Positions 7,259-16,586 of a DNA stretch of 64,000 nucleotides are shown here, in pieces (position 1 is the first letter of the stretch; every line of letters starts with the position of its first letter). The notes under the pieces are model-generated. The model did not search any database. It was not told where the DNA came from and worked only from the letters and a program-made list of their open reading frames with translations. Where the stretch lies: the NCBI GenBank assembly GCA_964407265.1, contig CAYOUV010000008.1, positions 1 through 64,000 of the forward strand, written 5' to 3'. The stretch comes from CAYOUV01 sp964407265 (lineage in GTDB: Bacteria > Chloroflexota > Anaerolineae > Anaerolineales > Villigracilaceae). The translations under genes and the position numbers were made by a program.

Positions 7259-7355
7259 ACTTAAGGACGCTCTGCCGCAGGTTGCCGATAATGAATGGGC
7301 ACGCAAATCACAACGCTGAAGGAGGTGCATACAGAATTGACGTGATTTAGCAAAC

Positions 7356-7376
7356 GTAAGCCAAATACTAGCTTAC
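7356..7376. promoter_or_regulatory. Inverted repeat GTAAGC-N9-GCTTAC
   Basis: A 6-bp inverted repeat with a 9-base spacer lies about 70 bases before the xylF-like gene, a usual place for a sugar-operon operator. TTGACG occurs 15 bases to its left but no matching -10 is clear. No sugar regulator gene is adjacent. Confidence 0.3.
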
Positions 7377-7447
7377 ATCCCAAACTAGAACCTTGTGGCA
7401 CTTGCCATTCAACAAGGCTGAAAACACTATTGTTAGGAGAAGAGAAA

Positions 7448-8623
7448 ATGCTTAAGTCCAAGTTTATCGTTGCAAGTATCGTACTGACACTCGTATTAAC
7501 CGCCTGCGGGGCTCCCGCTACACCGACGGTCGCACCAGCCACACAGGCTCCGACCATGGCAGCGACCGAAGCTCCGACCATGGCAGCGACCGAAGCGCCC
7601 GCTACCCAGGCGCCGACTGGCGGCAAAATCGCTTTGCTGCTGCCCGAGACCAAGACAACGCGTTATGAGACGGCCGACAAGCCCGACTTCGAAGCCAAGA
7701 TGCAGGAGCTTTGTCCGGATTGCCAGATCATCTACAGCAACGCCAACCAGGACGCCACCCAGCAGCTCTCGCAGGCTGAAGCGGCTTTGACCAACGGCGC
7801 CCAGGTGCTGGTGCTCGACCCGGTCGACTCGGCTGCCGCAGCCACGATCGCCGACAAGGCCAAGGCGCAGGGTGTTCCGGTCATCGCTTACGACCGCCTG
7901 ATCCTTAACTCGGACGGCGTCAGCTATTACATTTCGTTCGACAACCAGGAAGTTGGCAAGCTCCAGGCGCAGAGTCTGGTCGACAAATTGACCCAGATGG
8001 GCATTCAGAATCCGTCCATCGTGATGATCAACGGCTCGCCGACCGACAACAACGCCTCGCTGTTCAAGGCAGGCGCCCACAGCGTCTTCGACCCGCTGGT
8101 GCAGGCCGGTAAGTTAACCATTGCCAAAGAATACGATACGCCCGATTGGAGCCCGGATCAGGCCCAGACCGAAATGCAGCAAGCGCTGACCGCTCTGGGT
8201 AACAAAGTGGACGGCGTTTACGCTGCCAACGATGGGACCGCCAGCGGCGCGATCGCGGCCATGAAAGCTGCCGGTCTCAACCCGCTGCCTCCGATCACCG
8301 GACAGGACGCGGAACTGGCAGGCATCCAGCGCATTTTGGCTGGCGAGCAGTATATGACCGTCTACAAGGCCATCAAACCTGAGGCGGACGCTGCTGCACA
8401 ACTGGCTTACGACCTGCTGACCAACACCAGCGTCCCGGCTGACATGACCAACGGCAAGACCGTCAATAACGGCACGATCGACGTGCCTTCCGTGCTGCTG
8501 ACCCCGATCGCGGTCACCAAGGACAACATCAAAGACACCGTGGTCAAGGACGGCTTCTGGACAGTCCAGCAGATCTGCACGGCGGATTACGCCGCTGCCT
8601 GCACGGCGGCTGGCCTGCAATAA
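7448..8623 (+). CDS. xylF: Sugar ABC transporter substrate-binding lipoprotein, D-xylose type
   Basis: The 391-residue protein has a lipobox (LVLTACGAP), a Thr/Pro/Ala-rich linker with a tandem repeat, and a type I periplasmic binding fold. YDRLI...YYISFDNQEVGKLQAQ closely resembles the XylF segment where the sugar-contacting Asp and Arg sit, and DGVYAANDGTASGAI is the matching second-lobe motif. The ATG at 7448 has AGGAG 8 bases upstream; an in-frame ATG at 7430 lies before that site and is less likely. It heads a three-gene operon with ATPase and permease. D-xylose is the best guess; another aldopentose is possible. Confidence 0.85.
   Translation: MLKSKFIVASIVLTLVLTACGAPATPTVAPATQAPTMAATEAPTMAATEAPATQAPTGGKIALLLPETKTTRYETADKPDFEAKMQELCPDCQIIYSNANQDATQQLSQAEAALTNGAQVLVLDPVDSAAAATIADKAKAQGVPVIAYDRLILNSDGVSYYISFDNQEVGKLQAQSLVDKLTQMGIQNPSIVMINGSPTDNNASLFKAGAHSVFDPLVQAGKLTIAKEYDTPDWSPDQAQTEMQQALTALGNKVDGVYAANDGTASGAIAAMKAAGLNPLPPITGQDAELAGIQRILAGEQYMTVYKAIKPEADAAAQLAYDLLTNTSVPADMTNGKTVNNGTIDVPSVLLTPIAVTKDNIKDTVVKDGFWTVQQICTADYAAACTAAGLQ
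7547..7594 (+). repeat. Perfect 24-bp tandem duplication in the xylF linker
   Basis: Two identical 24-base units encode APTMAATE twice. They lie in the flexible linker after the lipid anchor and preserve the frame, so copy number could vary without harming the protein. Confidence 0.8.
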
Positions 8624-8649
8624 GCTTATAATATTTAGCAAAACTAACG

Positions 8650-8684
8650 GAGAGCATCCGGGCGAAATTTGCCCGGCTGCTCTC
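8650..8684 (+). promoter_or_regulatory. Hairpin between xylF and xylG
   Basis: GAGAGCA-t-CCGGGC pairs with GCCCGG-c-TGCTCTC around a GAAATTT loop, giving a 13-bp stem with one mismatch. No U-run follows, so read-through into xylG is expected. It probably raises xylF mRNA over the downstream genes. Confidence 0.6.
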
Positions 8685-8701
8685 TAACTTGGGAGAGTAG
8701 C

Positions 8702-9490
8702 ATGGATGATCATAAAAAATCGCCGATCCTGGAACTGAAGAAAATCAGCAAACGATTTGGAGCTGTACAGGCTCTTTCGGAAGTCGATTTTGAAGTCTAT
8801 CCAGGCGAAGTGGTCGGGTTGGTCGGCGACAACGGGGCGGGAAAATCCACATTGGTCAAGGTAATCGCAGGTACTTATCAGCCCGACTCCGGGCAATATA
8901 TTTTTAATGGACAGGAAGTTTCGGTCAACAACCCACATCAGGCCAATATGCTTGGGATTCAAACCGTCTATCAGGATTTGGCCTTGTGCGACAATTTGGA
9001 TGTGGTCGCCAACCTTTATCTGGGCCGGGAGGAAACGCAACCCGTTATCCCTGGTCTTTTTAATTCAATCGACGAGATCACCATGGAGCAAAGGGCGCTG
9101 CACTTCATCGAGGATTTGCATGTCAACATCCCATCTATCCGTTCGCGGATCGCGACCCTGTCCGGCGGCCAGCGGCAATCCGTCGCTGTCGCCCGGGCTG
9201 TGATGTGGAATTCGAAAGTAGTGCTGTTGGATGAACCCACGGCAGCCCTGGGCGTGGAACAAACCCAGCAGGTCAAGGAACTGATCGTCCGCCTGCGGGA
9301 ACAAGGCCTGGGCGTGGTTGTGATCAGCCACAATCTGGTGGATATTTTCGACGTCTCCGACCGGATCATCGTCCTGCGGCTTGGGAAGAGCGTTGCAAAG
9401 TTTCAAACGCATGTGTCGAACCCCGAGCAGGTGGTGTCGGCAATTACAGGTGCAGTGTTTGGGGCTACCGAAAACGAAGCGAAAAACTAA
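8702..9490 (+). CDS. Sugar ABC transporter ATP-binding protein, single-domain
   Basis: This 262-residue ATPase carries Walker A GDNGAGKST, signature LSGGQRQSVAVARA and Walker B VVLLDEPTAALG, the last being typical of monosaccharide ABC ATPases. Classical XylG, RbsA and AraG contain two fused ATPase halves of about 500 residues; this has only one, so it must work as a homodimer, as in FrcA-type systems. The ATG at 8702 has GGGAG 7 bases upstream. It follows the hairpin after xylF and is 21 bases before the permease gene. Confidence 0.85.
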   Translation: MDDHKKSPILELKKISKRFGAVQALSEVDFEVYPGEVVGLVGDNGAGKSTLVKVIAGTYQPDSGQYIFNGQEVSVNNPHQANMLGIQTVYQDLALCDNLDVVANLYLGREETQPVIPGLFNSIDEITMEQRALHFIEDLHVNIPSIRSRIATLSGGQRQSVAVARAVMWNSKVVLLDEPTAALGVEQTQQVKELIVRLREQGLGVVVISHNLVDIFDVSDRIIVLRLGKSVAKFQTHVSNPEQVVSAITGAVFGATENEAKN

Positions 9491-9511
9491 CAGGGAAGGG
9501 AATTTATCAAC

Positions 9512-10747
9512 ATGAAGCATGAAATCCAGGATAGCAATTCATCCAGCGCCAGGGGATTGGTCAACGGCCTGACCCAGAGACTGCTGCACGGGGATATCGG
9601 CTCGCTGCCAGTTTTACTGGGCCTGGTCCTGATTGCCATTGTTTTTCAAATTGCGAATCCCAATTTTCTGACCCCGCTAAATCTAACCAACCTGTTGGTA
9701 CAAATAGCCGCTGTTGGCAGCATTGCCGTAGGCGTGGTGCTGGTGCTCTTGATCGGGGAGATCGATCTTTCAATCGGCTCAGTCAGCGGGTTGACGGCCG
9801 CCATCATGGCGGTGATATCAGTCAAACTCGGACTGCCGGGCTGGCTGGCCATCCTGGCCGGGATTGTCTCCGGGGCTGCCATCGGCCTGATCCACGGCTG
9901 GTGGGTCGCCAAGCTGCATGTGCCATCTTTCGTGGTGACGCTGGCTGGATTCCTGGGCTGGCAGGGTGCGCTGTTGTATGTCCTGGGCAATACCGGTACG
10001 ATCAACCTTTCGGACCCTTTGATCATCGGAATTTCGAACAGCCGTCTGCCAGTGATCGCAGGCTGGGTGATTGGCGTGGTATTCATTATTGGATATGCAT
10101 TCACCCTGTTCCGTGAGCGGGCTCAACGGGCGCGGATCGGTGTGCCAAACCAGGCGGTGGCTTTGGTGATCGGGCGGATCGTGTTGATCGCGGCTGTGAT
10201 TCTGGCAGCCATTGGTATGATGAGTGTCGATCGCAATCCGAGTCGAACCGTCCCGATCATGGGCGTTCCTTCCGCAGTCCTCTTCCTGATCGGTTTCATC
10301 ATCATCTTTGACTACCTGACGCGCAAGACAAAATTTGGACGCTACATCTATGCCGTCGGCGGTAATGCTGAAGCCGCCCGGCGCGCGGGCATCAACGTGG
10401 ACCGCATCAAGATCGTGGTCTTCATCCTGAGTTCGGCCCTGGCAGCCTGCGGCGGTATCCTGGCCGGATCGCGGCTGTATGCCGTCAACCAGTCCTCGGG
10501 CGGCGGCGACGTGCTGTTGAACGCCATCGCGGCGGCGGTCATCGGCGGCACCAGCCTGTTCGGCGGACGCGGCAACGTCTGGTCGGCCCTGCTGGGCGCA
10601 CTGGTGATCGGCTCGATCGCCAACGGCATGGACTTACTGGCCTTCACTTCCTCCATCCGTTTCATGGTGACCGGCGCGGTCCTGCTGATCGCCGTCACCC
10701 TGGACGCCTACACCCGCTCGCGCCGTGAATTGACCGGCAGTTCTTGA
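9512..10747 (+). CDS. xylH: Sugar ABC transporter permease, D-xylose type
   Basis: The 411-residue membrane protein has about ten hydrophobic segments. It contains the family hallmark GEIDLSIGSVSGLTA and the C-terminal coupling region AVGGNAEAARRAGINVDR, followed by GGTSLFGGRGNVWSALLGALVIG. A long internal segment with several spans and a charged loop (FRERAQRARIG) is typical of XylH rather than RbsC. It forms the membrane channel for the neighbouring lipoprotein and ATPase. GGAAGG precedes its ATG. Confidence 0.9.
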   Translation: MKHEIQDSNSSSARGLVNGLTQRLLHGDIGSLPVLLGLVLIAIVFQIANPNFLTPLNLTNLLVQIAAVGSIAVGVVLVLLIGEIDLSIGSVSGLTAAIMAVISVKLGLPGWLAILAGIVSGAAIGLIHGWWVAKLHVPSFVVTLAGFLGWQGALLYVLGNTGTINLSDPLIIGISNSRLPVIAGWVIGVVFIIGYAFTLFRERAQRARIGVPNQAVALVIGRIVLIAAVILAAIGMMSVDRNPSRTVPIMGVPSAVLFLIGFIIIFDYLTRKTKFGRYIYAVGGNAEAARRAGINVDRIKIVVFILSSALAACGGILAGSRLYAVNQSSGGGDVLLNAIAAAVIGGTSLFGGRGNVWSALLGALVIGSIANGMDLLAFTSSIRFMVTGAVLLIAVTLDAYTRSRRELTGSS

Positions 10748-10769
10748 TCCAGCCTCCAATCGTGAAATC

Positions 10770-10798
10770 TTGCGGCAACACTTTGTTTTCTGTATACT
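10770..10798 (+). promoter_or_regulatory. Promoter of the universal stress protein gene
   Basis: TTGCGG and TATACT are separated by exactly 17 bases. The transcript would have a leader of about 110 bases ending in a strong AAGGAGG site. Confidence 0.55.
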
Positions 10799-10916
10799 GG
10801 AATTACAGAGTGCTGCGAAAATAAATGAACCTGAATCCGGTTTAGAAAGACAATTCTTAAAAATGAGGCTCGGAAAAATATGCAAGAAGCAGTAGGAGCG
10901 GGTAAGGAGGTGTAAG

Positions 10917-11339
10917 GTGTTTAACAACATTTTGCTGGGTGTGGACGGTTCCGAGCATGCCCTGCGGGCTGCTCAAACGGCGGGCAATCTGGCACGCGCG
11001 ATGAAATCCAAAACTCTGCGCGTTGTTGTGGCTTTCGAATTTATTCCGCCCTATCTTGGGGAACCCAACCTGCAAACAGTGATTGCTGCCCGCATGAACG
11101 ATGCTGAGGATATATTGCAAAATGCGCTGAAAGCGCTGGGAGAGATTCCTGGTGAAGTTCACACAGAAGTACTGGAAGGGTCTCCTGCGGAAGCCATCCT
11201 GGATGTAGCCGGCACGCGCCAGATTGACCTGATCGTGATGGGTTCACGCGGATTGGGCCAGTTAAGCGGCCTGTTACTGGGCAGCCAGAGCCAAAAGGTG
11301 GTGCAACACGCCAAGTGCCCGGTGCTGATCGTCAAGTAG
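10917..11339 (+). CDS. Universal stress protein, UspA family, ATP-binding type
   Basis: The 140-residue single-domain protein starts ILLGVDGSEHALRAA and ends with GSRGLGQLSGLLLGSQSQKV, which fits the G-2X-G-9X-G-(S/T) ATP-binding signature of the MJ0577-type Usp proteins. It is a cytoplasmic stress or energy-state protein without a defined reaction. The start is GTG with AAGGAGG 6 bases upstream. Its stop overlaps the convergent mobA gene by 8 bases. Confidence 0.9.
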   Translation: MFNNILLGVDGSEHALRAAQTAGNLARAMKSKTLRVVVAFEFIPPYLGEPNLQTVIAARMNDAEDILQNALKALGEIPGEVHTEVLEGSPAEAILDVAGTRQIDLIVMGSRGLGQLSGLLLGSQSQKVVQHAKCPVLIVK

Positions 11340-11934
11340 CCAGGTCCCTGGCACGACGTTCAGCTTGTTTAAACTCTTGGGGGGTATTGAGATTCCAAAA
11401 AGTCAGACCGTCCGGATCAAACCGTCCGATCTCCTCCGGCTCCAACTGGTGCACGCGTACCTGCGGAAACCAGGAGATGACTTTCCACTGTTCAGCTTGC
11501 ATGGCTGCCCGGATGGCCGGCAGGCACGCGTCGCGCCGGTAGACAGCGTGTAAGGGTTCCAAGCCATGCGCTGTGGAGGGGATGACGACGTCCACGCGGG
11601 TTTCGATCATCAGGTCGCGGGCAAAGGCCAGCAGGTCCGGGTTGGCAAAAGGCATATCGCAGGCCACCACGGCCACCAGCGGATAACTGGCAGCACTCAA
11701 GGCTGTGAACAAGCCCCCCAGGGCACCGCCGCCCGGCTGGAGGTCCGGGAAGAGCGGCCGGCCGAGGAAGCGATAAGCCTCCGGGTGATTGGTGGTGACG
11801 ATCAATTCATCCGCAATCGGGGCCAGGCGCTCTGCCACGCGCTGGATCAGCGGGCGTCCCAAAAATGGCATCAGGGCTTTGTCCTGCCCCATGCGCCGCG
11901 ATTCACCTCCGGCCTGGATGACCAAACTAAGCAT
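11332..11934 (-). CDS. mobA: Molybdenum cofactor guanylyltransferase
   Basis: The 200-residue protein begins MLSLVIQAGGESRRMGQDKAL, which fits the GTP-binding LxGGxSxRMGxDK motif. VVACDMPFANPD is the metal-binding motif. MobA joins GMP to the Mo- or W-pyranopterin cofactor to give the bis-MGD form used by DMSO-reductase-family enzymes. The ATG is 5 bases beyond the stop of the MoxR gene, so it may be the last gene of that operon although functionally unrelated. The longer frame upstream is a shadow of moxR. The nearby tungstate transporter suggests the cofactor may carry tungsten. Confidence 0.85.
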   Translation of the reverse strand: MLSLVIQAGGESRRMGQDKALMPFLGRPLIQRVAERLAPIADELIVTTNHPEAYRFLGRPLFPDLQPGGGALGGLFTALSAASYPLVAVVACDMPFANPDLLAFARDLMIETRVDVVIPSTAHGLEPLHAVYRRDACLPAIRAAMQAEQWKVISWFPQVRVHQLEPEEIGRFDPDGLTFWNLNTPQEFKQAERRARDLAT

Positions 11935-11938
11935 CAAT

Positions 11939-12922
11939 TTATTCCGGGGCACTGACAAGGGGTACTTCCACACTTTTGAGCAAACCCTGCAACACATTTT
12001 CAGTGGTCTCGCCAGCCAGGGCATTCTCCGGGTTGACCAGCATGCGGTGTGCCAGGCAGGCCCCTGCCACATGCTTGACGTCATCCGGAATGACGAAGTC
12101 CCGTCCGCGCAAGACGGCGTGGGCCTGAGCAGCGTGAAACAGGGCCAAACTGCCGCGCGGGCTGGCTCCCAGCCCCAGAGCCGGGTGAGCGCGGGTGGCA
12201 TGCACCAGGTTCAGGATGTAGCGCCTGACGCTTTCGACCACGCTCACCTGCCGGACCTGATGTTGAAGTGCAGGCAACCGGTTCCCATCAACAGCCTGCT
12301 CAAGCGTTTCAATCGGATGAACAACCTGCTGCATCCGCAGCATGGAATCCTCATCGGCGAAAGCCGGATAGCCAAGACTCAGGCGCATCAGGAAGCGGTC
12401 CAATTGGGCTTCGGGAAGGGGGAAGGTGCCTTCGAACTCGATTGGGTTTTGGGTCGCCAGCACCAGGAACGGGTTGGGCAACGGGTAAGTCAACCCATCC
12501 GCGCTGACCTGGCCTTCACCCATCGCCTCCAGCAAAGCACTCTGGGTGCGGGGGGTGGCACGGTTGATCTCGTCGGCCAGCAGGATGTTGCTAAAGGCCG
12601 GTCCCGGCCTGAACTCGAACTCACGCGTCTTCTGGTTGAAGACCGAGACTCCGGTCACGTCGCTGGGCAAAAGATCAGGCGTACATTGGACGCGCTTGAA
12701 TTCCAACCCGGTCGTGATGGCAATGGCGCGAGCCAGCATCGTCTTACCAGTCCCGGGGGCGTCCTCGATCAACACGTGCCCTTCGCACAGCAATGAGATC
12801 AAAACCATCTCAATCACCGCGCGTTTGCCGACGATGACCTGCTCGATGTTTTCAATCAGGGTCCTGGCAAAATCCCGGACTTCCTGCACAGCCTTTTGAC
12901 TGTCTTTTTTGTCTGCTGCCAT
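11939..12922 (-). CDS. MoxR-family AAA+ ATPase
   Basis: The 327-residue protein has Walker A DAPGTGKT, Walker B ILLADEINRA, sensor-1 LVLATQNP and the MoxR hallmark GTFPLPEAQLDRFLMR. MoxR ATPases act as chaperones that activate or insert partner complexes, often together with DUF58 proteins. It is the third gene of an operon with the DUF58 and transglutaminase proteins, starting just after the latter. Its targets here are not known; the grouping suggests a cell-envelope task. Confidence 0.9.
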   Translation of the reverse strand: MAADKKDSQKAVQEVRDFARTLIENIEQVIVGKRAVIEMVLISLLCEGHVLIEDAPGTGKTMLARAIAITTGLEFKRVQCTPDLLPSDVTGVSVFNQKTREFEFRPGPAFSNILLADEINRATPRTQSALLEAMGEGQVSADGLTYPLPNPFLVLATQNPIEFEGTFPLPEAQLDRFLMRLSLGYPAFADEDSMLRMQQVVHPIETLEQAVDGNRLPALQHQVRQVSVVESVRRYILNLVHATRAHPALGLGASPRGSLALFHAAQAHAVLRGRDFVIPDDVKHVAGACLAHRMLVNPENALAGETTENVLQGLLKSVEVPLVSAPE

Positions 12923-12927
12923 TCAAT

Positions 12928-15300
12928 TTACTCCTGGTATCCGGTTTCTTTTCTAAAACGGACGAGGAACGCGTTCAAACTCTGTAACATCCATAACCAG
13001 CGCAGCCGCCAACGCAGTACCCGCCACTGGCGCAAGAGAGGAATATCCCCCGGCGGGACCGGGCTATAGCTGGTACGCACGATGCCATCCATGATGGCCC
13101 CTATCTCCAGGACCAGTTGCTCACCAAACGTCCGGCGGCCACCCCGCTCAGCCAACTTTCGCAAGCGGGCACTCAAGGAGGCAGCATATTCGAATGGCGT
13201 TTCGCCCGGTTGAGGCGTTACAGACAGGCGCCTACCATACCAACAGATGCGACGGTAGACCTCGGCCGCGGCCAGGGGTCGTGGAAGCCGCCGCAAGCGA
13301 AATTCTTTGAGAGCCGTCCAGGCTGCGCCCAGCAGGCCTGCCAGCAGCAACCCAAGCGAGAGCAAAGTCCGAAGCAAAGGTTGGAAGCCGGGAGCCAAAG
13401 CATCCGTTGGGGTTGAAGCCAGTCCAGGGGTCGTCGTTTCGGGGGGAGTCGTCCCTGCCCGTTCCAGCACAGGGCGTGAGGCGGTCGGTTCGAAAGTCAC
13501 CCAGCCGATTTCAGGAAAATAGACTTCGACCCACGAGTGCGCGTCCGCTTCGGTGACCACAAAGCGTTTCGCATTCAAATTATACACACCAGTTGCATAG
13601 CCGATAACCAGCCGCGCCGGAATCCCGGCTGCCCGGGCCAGCACGACCATTGACGAGGCGTAGTAGTCGCAATAACCTTTTTTCAGGTCAAACAGGAAGT
13701 AGTCGACCACGTCCCGGTTCATGGGAGGTCGGGAAACATCCAGCGTATACGGGAAGGTACGCAGGTAGCTTTGAATAGCGCGTGCCCGGTCATAGGGTGT
13801 CGGCTCAGTAGCGGTCAGTTCGATGGCCAGCGCCCTGACCCGGTCCGGCACTTCCGCTGGAAGGGCCAGGTAACGCTGTCTGACCCAATCCGGATATTGC
13901 TGGCCGGCAGCGCGTAAAATATCTTCGTCGACATTCGGGATCAGTGACTCCACATCATAGGGAGCTGAACTCTCAACCCGAATCCCAAACAGATCCCCGC
14001 TCGAACGCCAAGCCGCCTCGCTCTGGAGGTTGACCGTTATTGGCTCTCCAGCCGCATAGGCGACTCCTCCCAGGTTCTCCACCGGGCGCACCTGCTGCTG
14101 GACCACGACCTGGTGCAGGAAATGCTCCGTTTGCAGGGACTGGCCTGGTCCAATCGTGCTTTGCTCGGTGCTGCCCGAACGCCAACCGTTCCCGGTATAT
14201 TCGTCATAGGTGAAGGCGCGCCAGTATAAGGGTAGTGGTCCCCCGCCCAGTGACAGGGAAGCCAGATTACGAACCGATACCGTCATCACCACCCGTTGAG
14301 ACAACTCCGGCCCGGCTCCGATCAGATGGTCTTCCGGCAGGCCGGGACTGCGAACCGCTGTGAAAACATCCGGTGAGACGGTTTCAGCGGGGGTAATCCC
14401 AAGCGAATTTGCCAGGCTGTCATCCTGCTGTGGCGACGGTTCTCTTAACCTGTCGATCCAATTCTGAATGCGCTGGACAGAAAGCGACGACGCAAAAGCC
14501 GAAAACAGCACCAGCGCAACAGTGACCAGCAGGGCGGTAAATACGATCTGGCGTCCCTTCTCAAGGGGAAAAGCCACCTGCGCCGCATTCCAGAGCTGTT
14601 GGCGCCGGCCTTGTTGAACGACTGCCAGAAGCAGCAAAAGCGAACCAAGCATCAAATAGACCACAAATGACATACGCCATCCATAGGCGAGGGTCCCAAC
14701 ACTCAACAAGACCGCGGGCAAAGCCGCCAACAACGCATTCCGGCGTGCCTCGACGACCCAGCCGGCCCAGGCCGCTCCGAGCCAGACCAGCGCATTCCAC
14801 ACCAGTGCCGCGGCTACCGGATCAAAAGTCGGCTGACCAGACACCAGGGCTGCCAGCCAAACCCGGACTCGCATCATCACGATCCCCGTCGCGGCAGAAA
14901 GTTCCTGCAACAAACCGGCCAGCGGAGACAAGTCGACCCGGCCACCCTTGAGAGAAATCCAGGTGCCAGGCGGCATGTGGACGAACGCACTCGCTGCTTC
15001 CATAACCTTCCCGATCATACCGCCGGGAAAAAGCAGGACGTAGAGCAGCCCAACCAGGACAACAGCCAGGACCGTCCGCCAGAGTGGTTGGCGAAAGATC
15101 GCCAATGCCCAACCGATCAACAAACCCAAAAGCAGACTGCGCCAGAGCGCGCCCCAATCCTGTCCAGCCAACGTGATCGTTATCCCCACAATAGCGGCCG
15201 TCCACAGAATCAAAAGCAGGCCCAGGGCAACCAGTGTTTCCCCCCGCTTGGCACGTGCGAACGCCTCCGAGAGGTTGTGATTCAGTCCATGTGCTGCCAT
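12928..15300 (-). CDS. Membrane transglutaminase-like protein (TgpA/DUF3488 type)
   Basis: This 790-residue protein has an N-terminal block of about six membrane spans (residues 20-270), then an extracytoplasmic region with a transglutaminase-like core. The nucleophile is C544 in KKGYCDYYASSMVVLARAAG, the histidine lies in EADAHSWVEVYF, and the acidic residue follows in GWVTFEPT. One more membrane span (about 650-670) precedes a cytoplasmic tail of DUF4129 type. TgpA-like proteins act on the outer face of the membrane; substrates are mostly unknown. Its start lies 19 bases inside the end of the DUF58 gene, so the two are coupled. Confidence 0.85.
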   Translation of the reverse strand: MAAHGLNHNLSEAFARAKRGETLVALGLLLILWTAAIVGITITLAGQDWGALWRSLLLGLLIGWALAIFRQPLWRTVLAVVLVGLLYVLLFPGGMIGKVMEAASAFVHMPPGTWISLKGGRVDLSPLAGLLQELSAATGIVMMRVRVWLAALVSGQPTFDPVAAALVWNALVWLGAAWAGWVVEARRNALLAALPAVLLSVGTLAYGWRMSFVVYLMLGSLLLLLAVVQQGRRQQLWNAAQVAFPLEKGRQIVFTALLVTVALVLFSAFASSLSVQRIQNWIDRLREPSPQQDDSLANSLGITPAETVSPDVFTAVRSPGLPEDHLIGAGPELSQRVVMTVSVRNLASLSLGGGPLPLYWRAFTYDEYTGNGWRSGSTEQSTIGPGQSLQTEHFLHQVVVQQQVRPVENLGGVAYAAGEPITVNLQSEAAWRSSGDLFGIRVESSAPYDVESLIPNVDEDILRAAGQQYPDWVRQRYLALPAEVPDRVRALAIELTATEPTPYDRARAIQSYLRTFPYTLDVSRPPMNRDVVDYFLFDLKKGYCDYYASSMVVLARAAGIPARLVIGYATGVYNLNAKRFVVTEADAHSWVEVYFPEIGWVTFEPTASRPVLERAGTTPPETTTPGLASTPTDALAPGFQPLLRTLLSLGLLLAGLLGAAWTALKEFRLRRLPRPLAAAEVYRRICWYGRRLSVTPQPGETPFEYAASLSARLRKLAERGGRRTFGEQLVLEIGAIMDGIVRTSYSPVPPGDIPLLRQWRVLRWRLRWLWMLQSLNAFLVRFRKETGYQE

Positions 15301-16586
15301 GCGGCCCTCTCGTTTTGTAGATAACGCTTCCCGCTCTCAACTCCCACAAGCGGGGCCTGCGTATCCCTGTTCAGCGGGGTGTAAGCTTGTTCCAGCAAAG
15401 ACCTGGGCATACGTCTAAAAGGGATGCTGCTGCGGGCCAGCGTGCTGGCAAGCGCTGTCTGGTTTGCGCGACTGCCGAATTCAGCCGGGTCGACCAACAA
15501 CGTCAACATATTGTTGCCGTGATGATTTCGTCCCGCAACTGCCACCCAGGTCAGGTCGGTACTGGGCGTGATAAAAATCTTGGCCGCAGTTTGGAGCGGC
15601 CCCCCCAGGGATATCAACGCAGCCAGGGAGCGGTCGCCTGCCTCAGCCATGGCCAAAGCCTGCATGATCCGCCAGCGATGGGCCGGGTCTGAACGCGGCT
15701 CCAACCAGACCAATTTTGGCCCGACCATCGCCAACCCGACGCGGCGATGCTCTTTCATGCCCCGCATGACCAGAGAGGCCGCCAATACAATCGAGAGTTC
15801 CAGGGTCGAGTCCTGGCCCGTCCCGGCCTGGACGGCGGCCTCAAGATCGACGAAAATCCACCAATCGGAAGAACTGTCCGCCTCGAGTTGCCTGACGATC
15901 AAGGCATCGTTATGAGCCGAGGCGCGCCAATGAATCCGCCTGAGGCTATCCCCCGCAATGTAATTGCGAACCCCGGCATCGCTGATCTCCCGTTCGAGGG
16001 CACCCCGCTGCCGCCGCCGGTCACCATTCCAGCCCCCGGGGGCCAGCCTGAGCTGAGTCAAAGGGAGGTGCGGAGGCGTGACCAGGATGCTGCTGGAATG
16101 CTGGTCGTGCAGGGTCAGGCTGTAGATTCCGAACGGATCGCCGGTACGCAAACGGGTGGGTCCGAGCGTGTAGAAACCGCGTCGGTTGAAAAGATGAACC
16201 AGATGCCGTCTGCGAGTGGTCTGCGGCGCGACATCTGAGACCAGCCGGAGTGGGGTTTCCAGCCTGTCAGCCTCGTCCACGATTTCGACCCACAGAGCAG
16301 GCAGGCGGCTTGTATTAATCACTTTTAATTCTTCGGGCACCGAATCGCCTACTGTAGCCCAGGCAAGATGGATCTTGCGTTCAAGGCGCAGTCCGCGTTC
16401 CAGAGAACGAATCCACAACACGGCCAAGAGCCATACGCCAGCCATACCGATCAGGAACACCAGCCAGCCGCGGTAGCCCGTCAGGCCATACAATCCGGCC
16501 AGAACACCAACGAATACCGGCAGGAGTCGCGCATTGAGTCGACGCTCGGTTTTGGGTTGCGTATGCTTAAGCTGTTTATTGCTCAT
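15282..16586 (-). CDS. DUF58 domain protein
   Basis: The 434-residue protein has two N-terminal membrane segments (about residues 20-60), a long beta-rich region and the DUF58 signature GDSLRRIHWRASAHND. The C-terminal part resembles a von Willebrand A fold (IFVDLEAAVQ). DUF58 proteins occur with MoxR ATPases and transglutaminases and may be their substrates or adaptors. I chose the ATG for MSNKQLKH; the upstream in-frame extension is AT-rich leader. A TATAGT box (16599-16604, minus strand) lies 12 bases before the ATG and is the likely -10. It is the first gene of the operon. Confidence 0.85.
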   Translation of the reverse strand: MSNKQLKHTQPKTERRLNARLLPVFVGVLAGLYGLTGYRGWLVFLIGMAGVWLLAVLWIRSLERGLRLERKIHLAWATVGDSVPEELKVINTSRLPALWVEIVDEADRLETPLRLVSDVAPQTTRRRHLVHLFNRRGFYTLGPTRLRTGDPFGIYSLTLHDQHSSSILVTPPHLPLTQLRLAPGGWNGDRRRQRGALEREISDAGVRNYIAGDSLRRIHWRASAHNDALIVRQLEADSSSDWWIFVDLEAAVQAGTGQDSTLELSIVLAASLVMRGMKEHRRVGLAMVGPKLVWLEPRSDPAHRWRIMQALAMAEAGDRSLAALISLGGPLQTAAKIFITPSTDLTWVAVAGRNHHGNNMLTLLVDPAEFGSRANQTALASTLARSSIPFRRMPRSLLEQAYTPLNRDTQAPLVGVESGKRYLQNERAAWQHMD

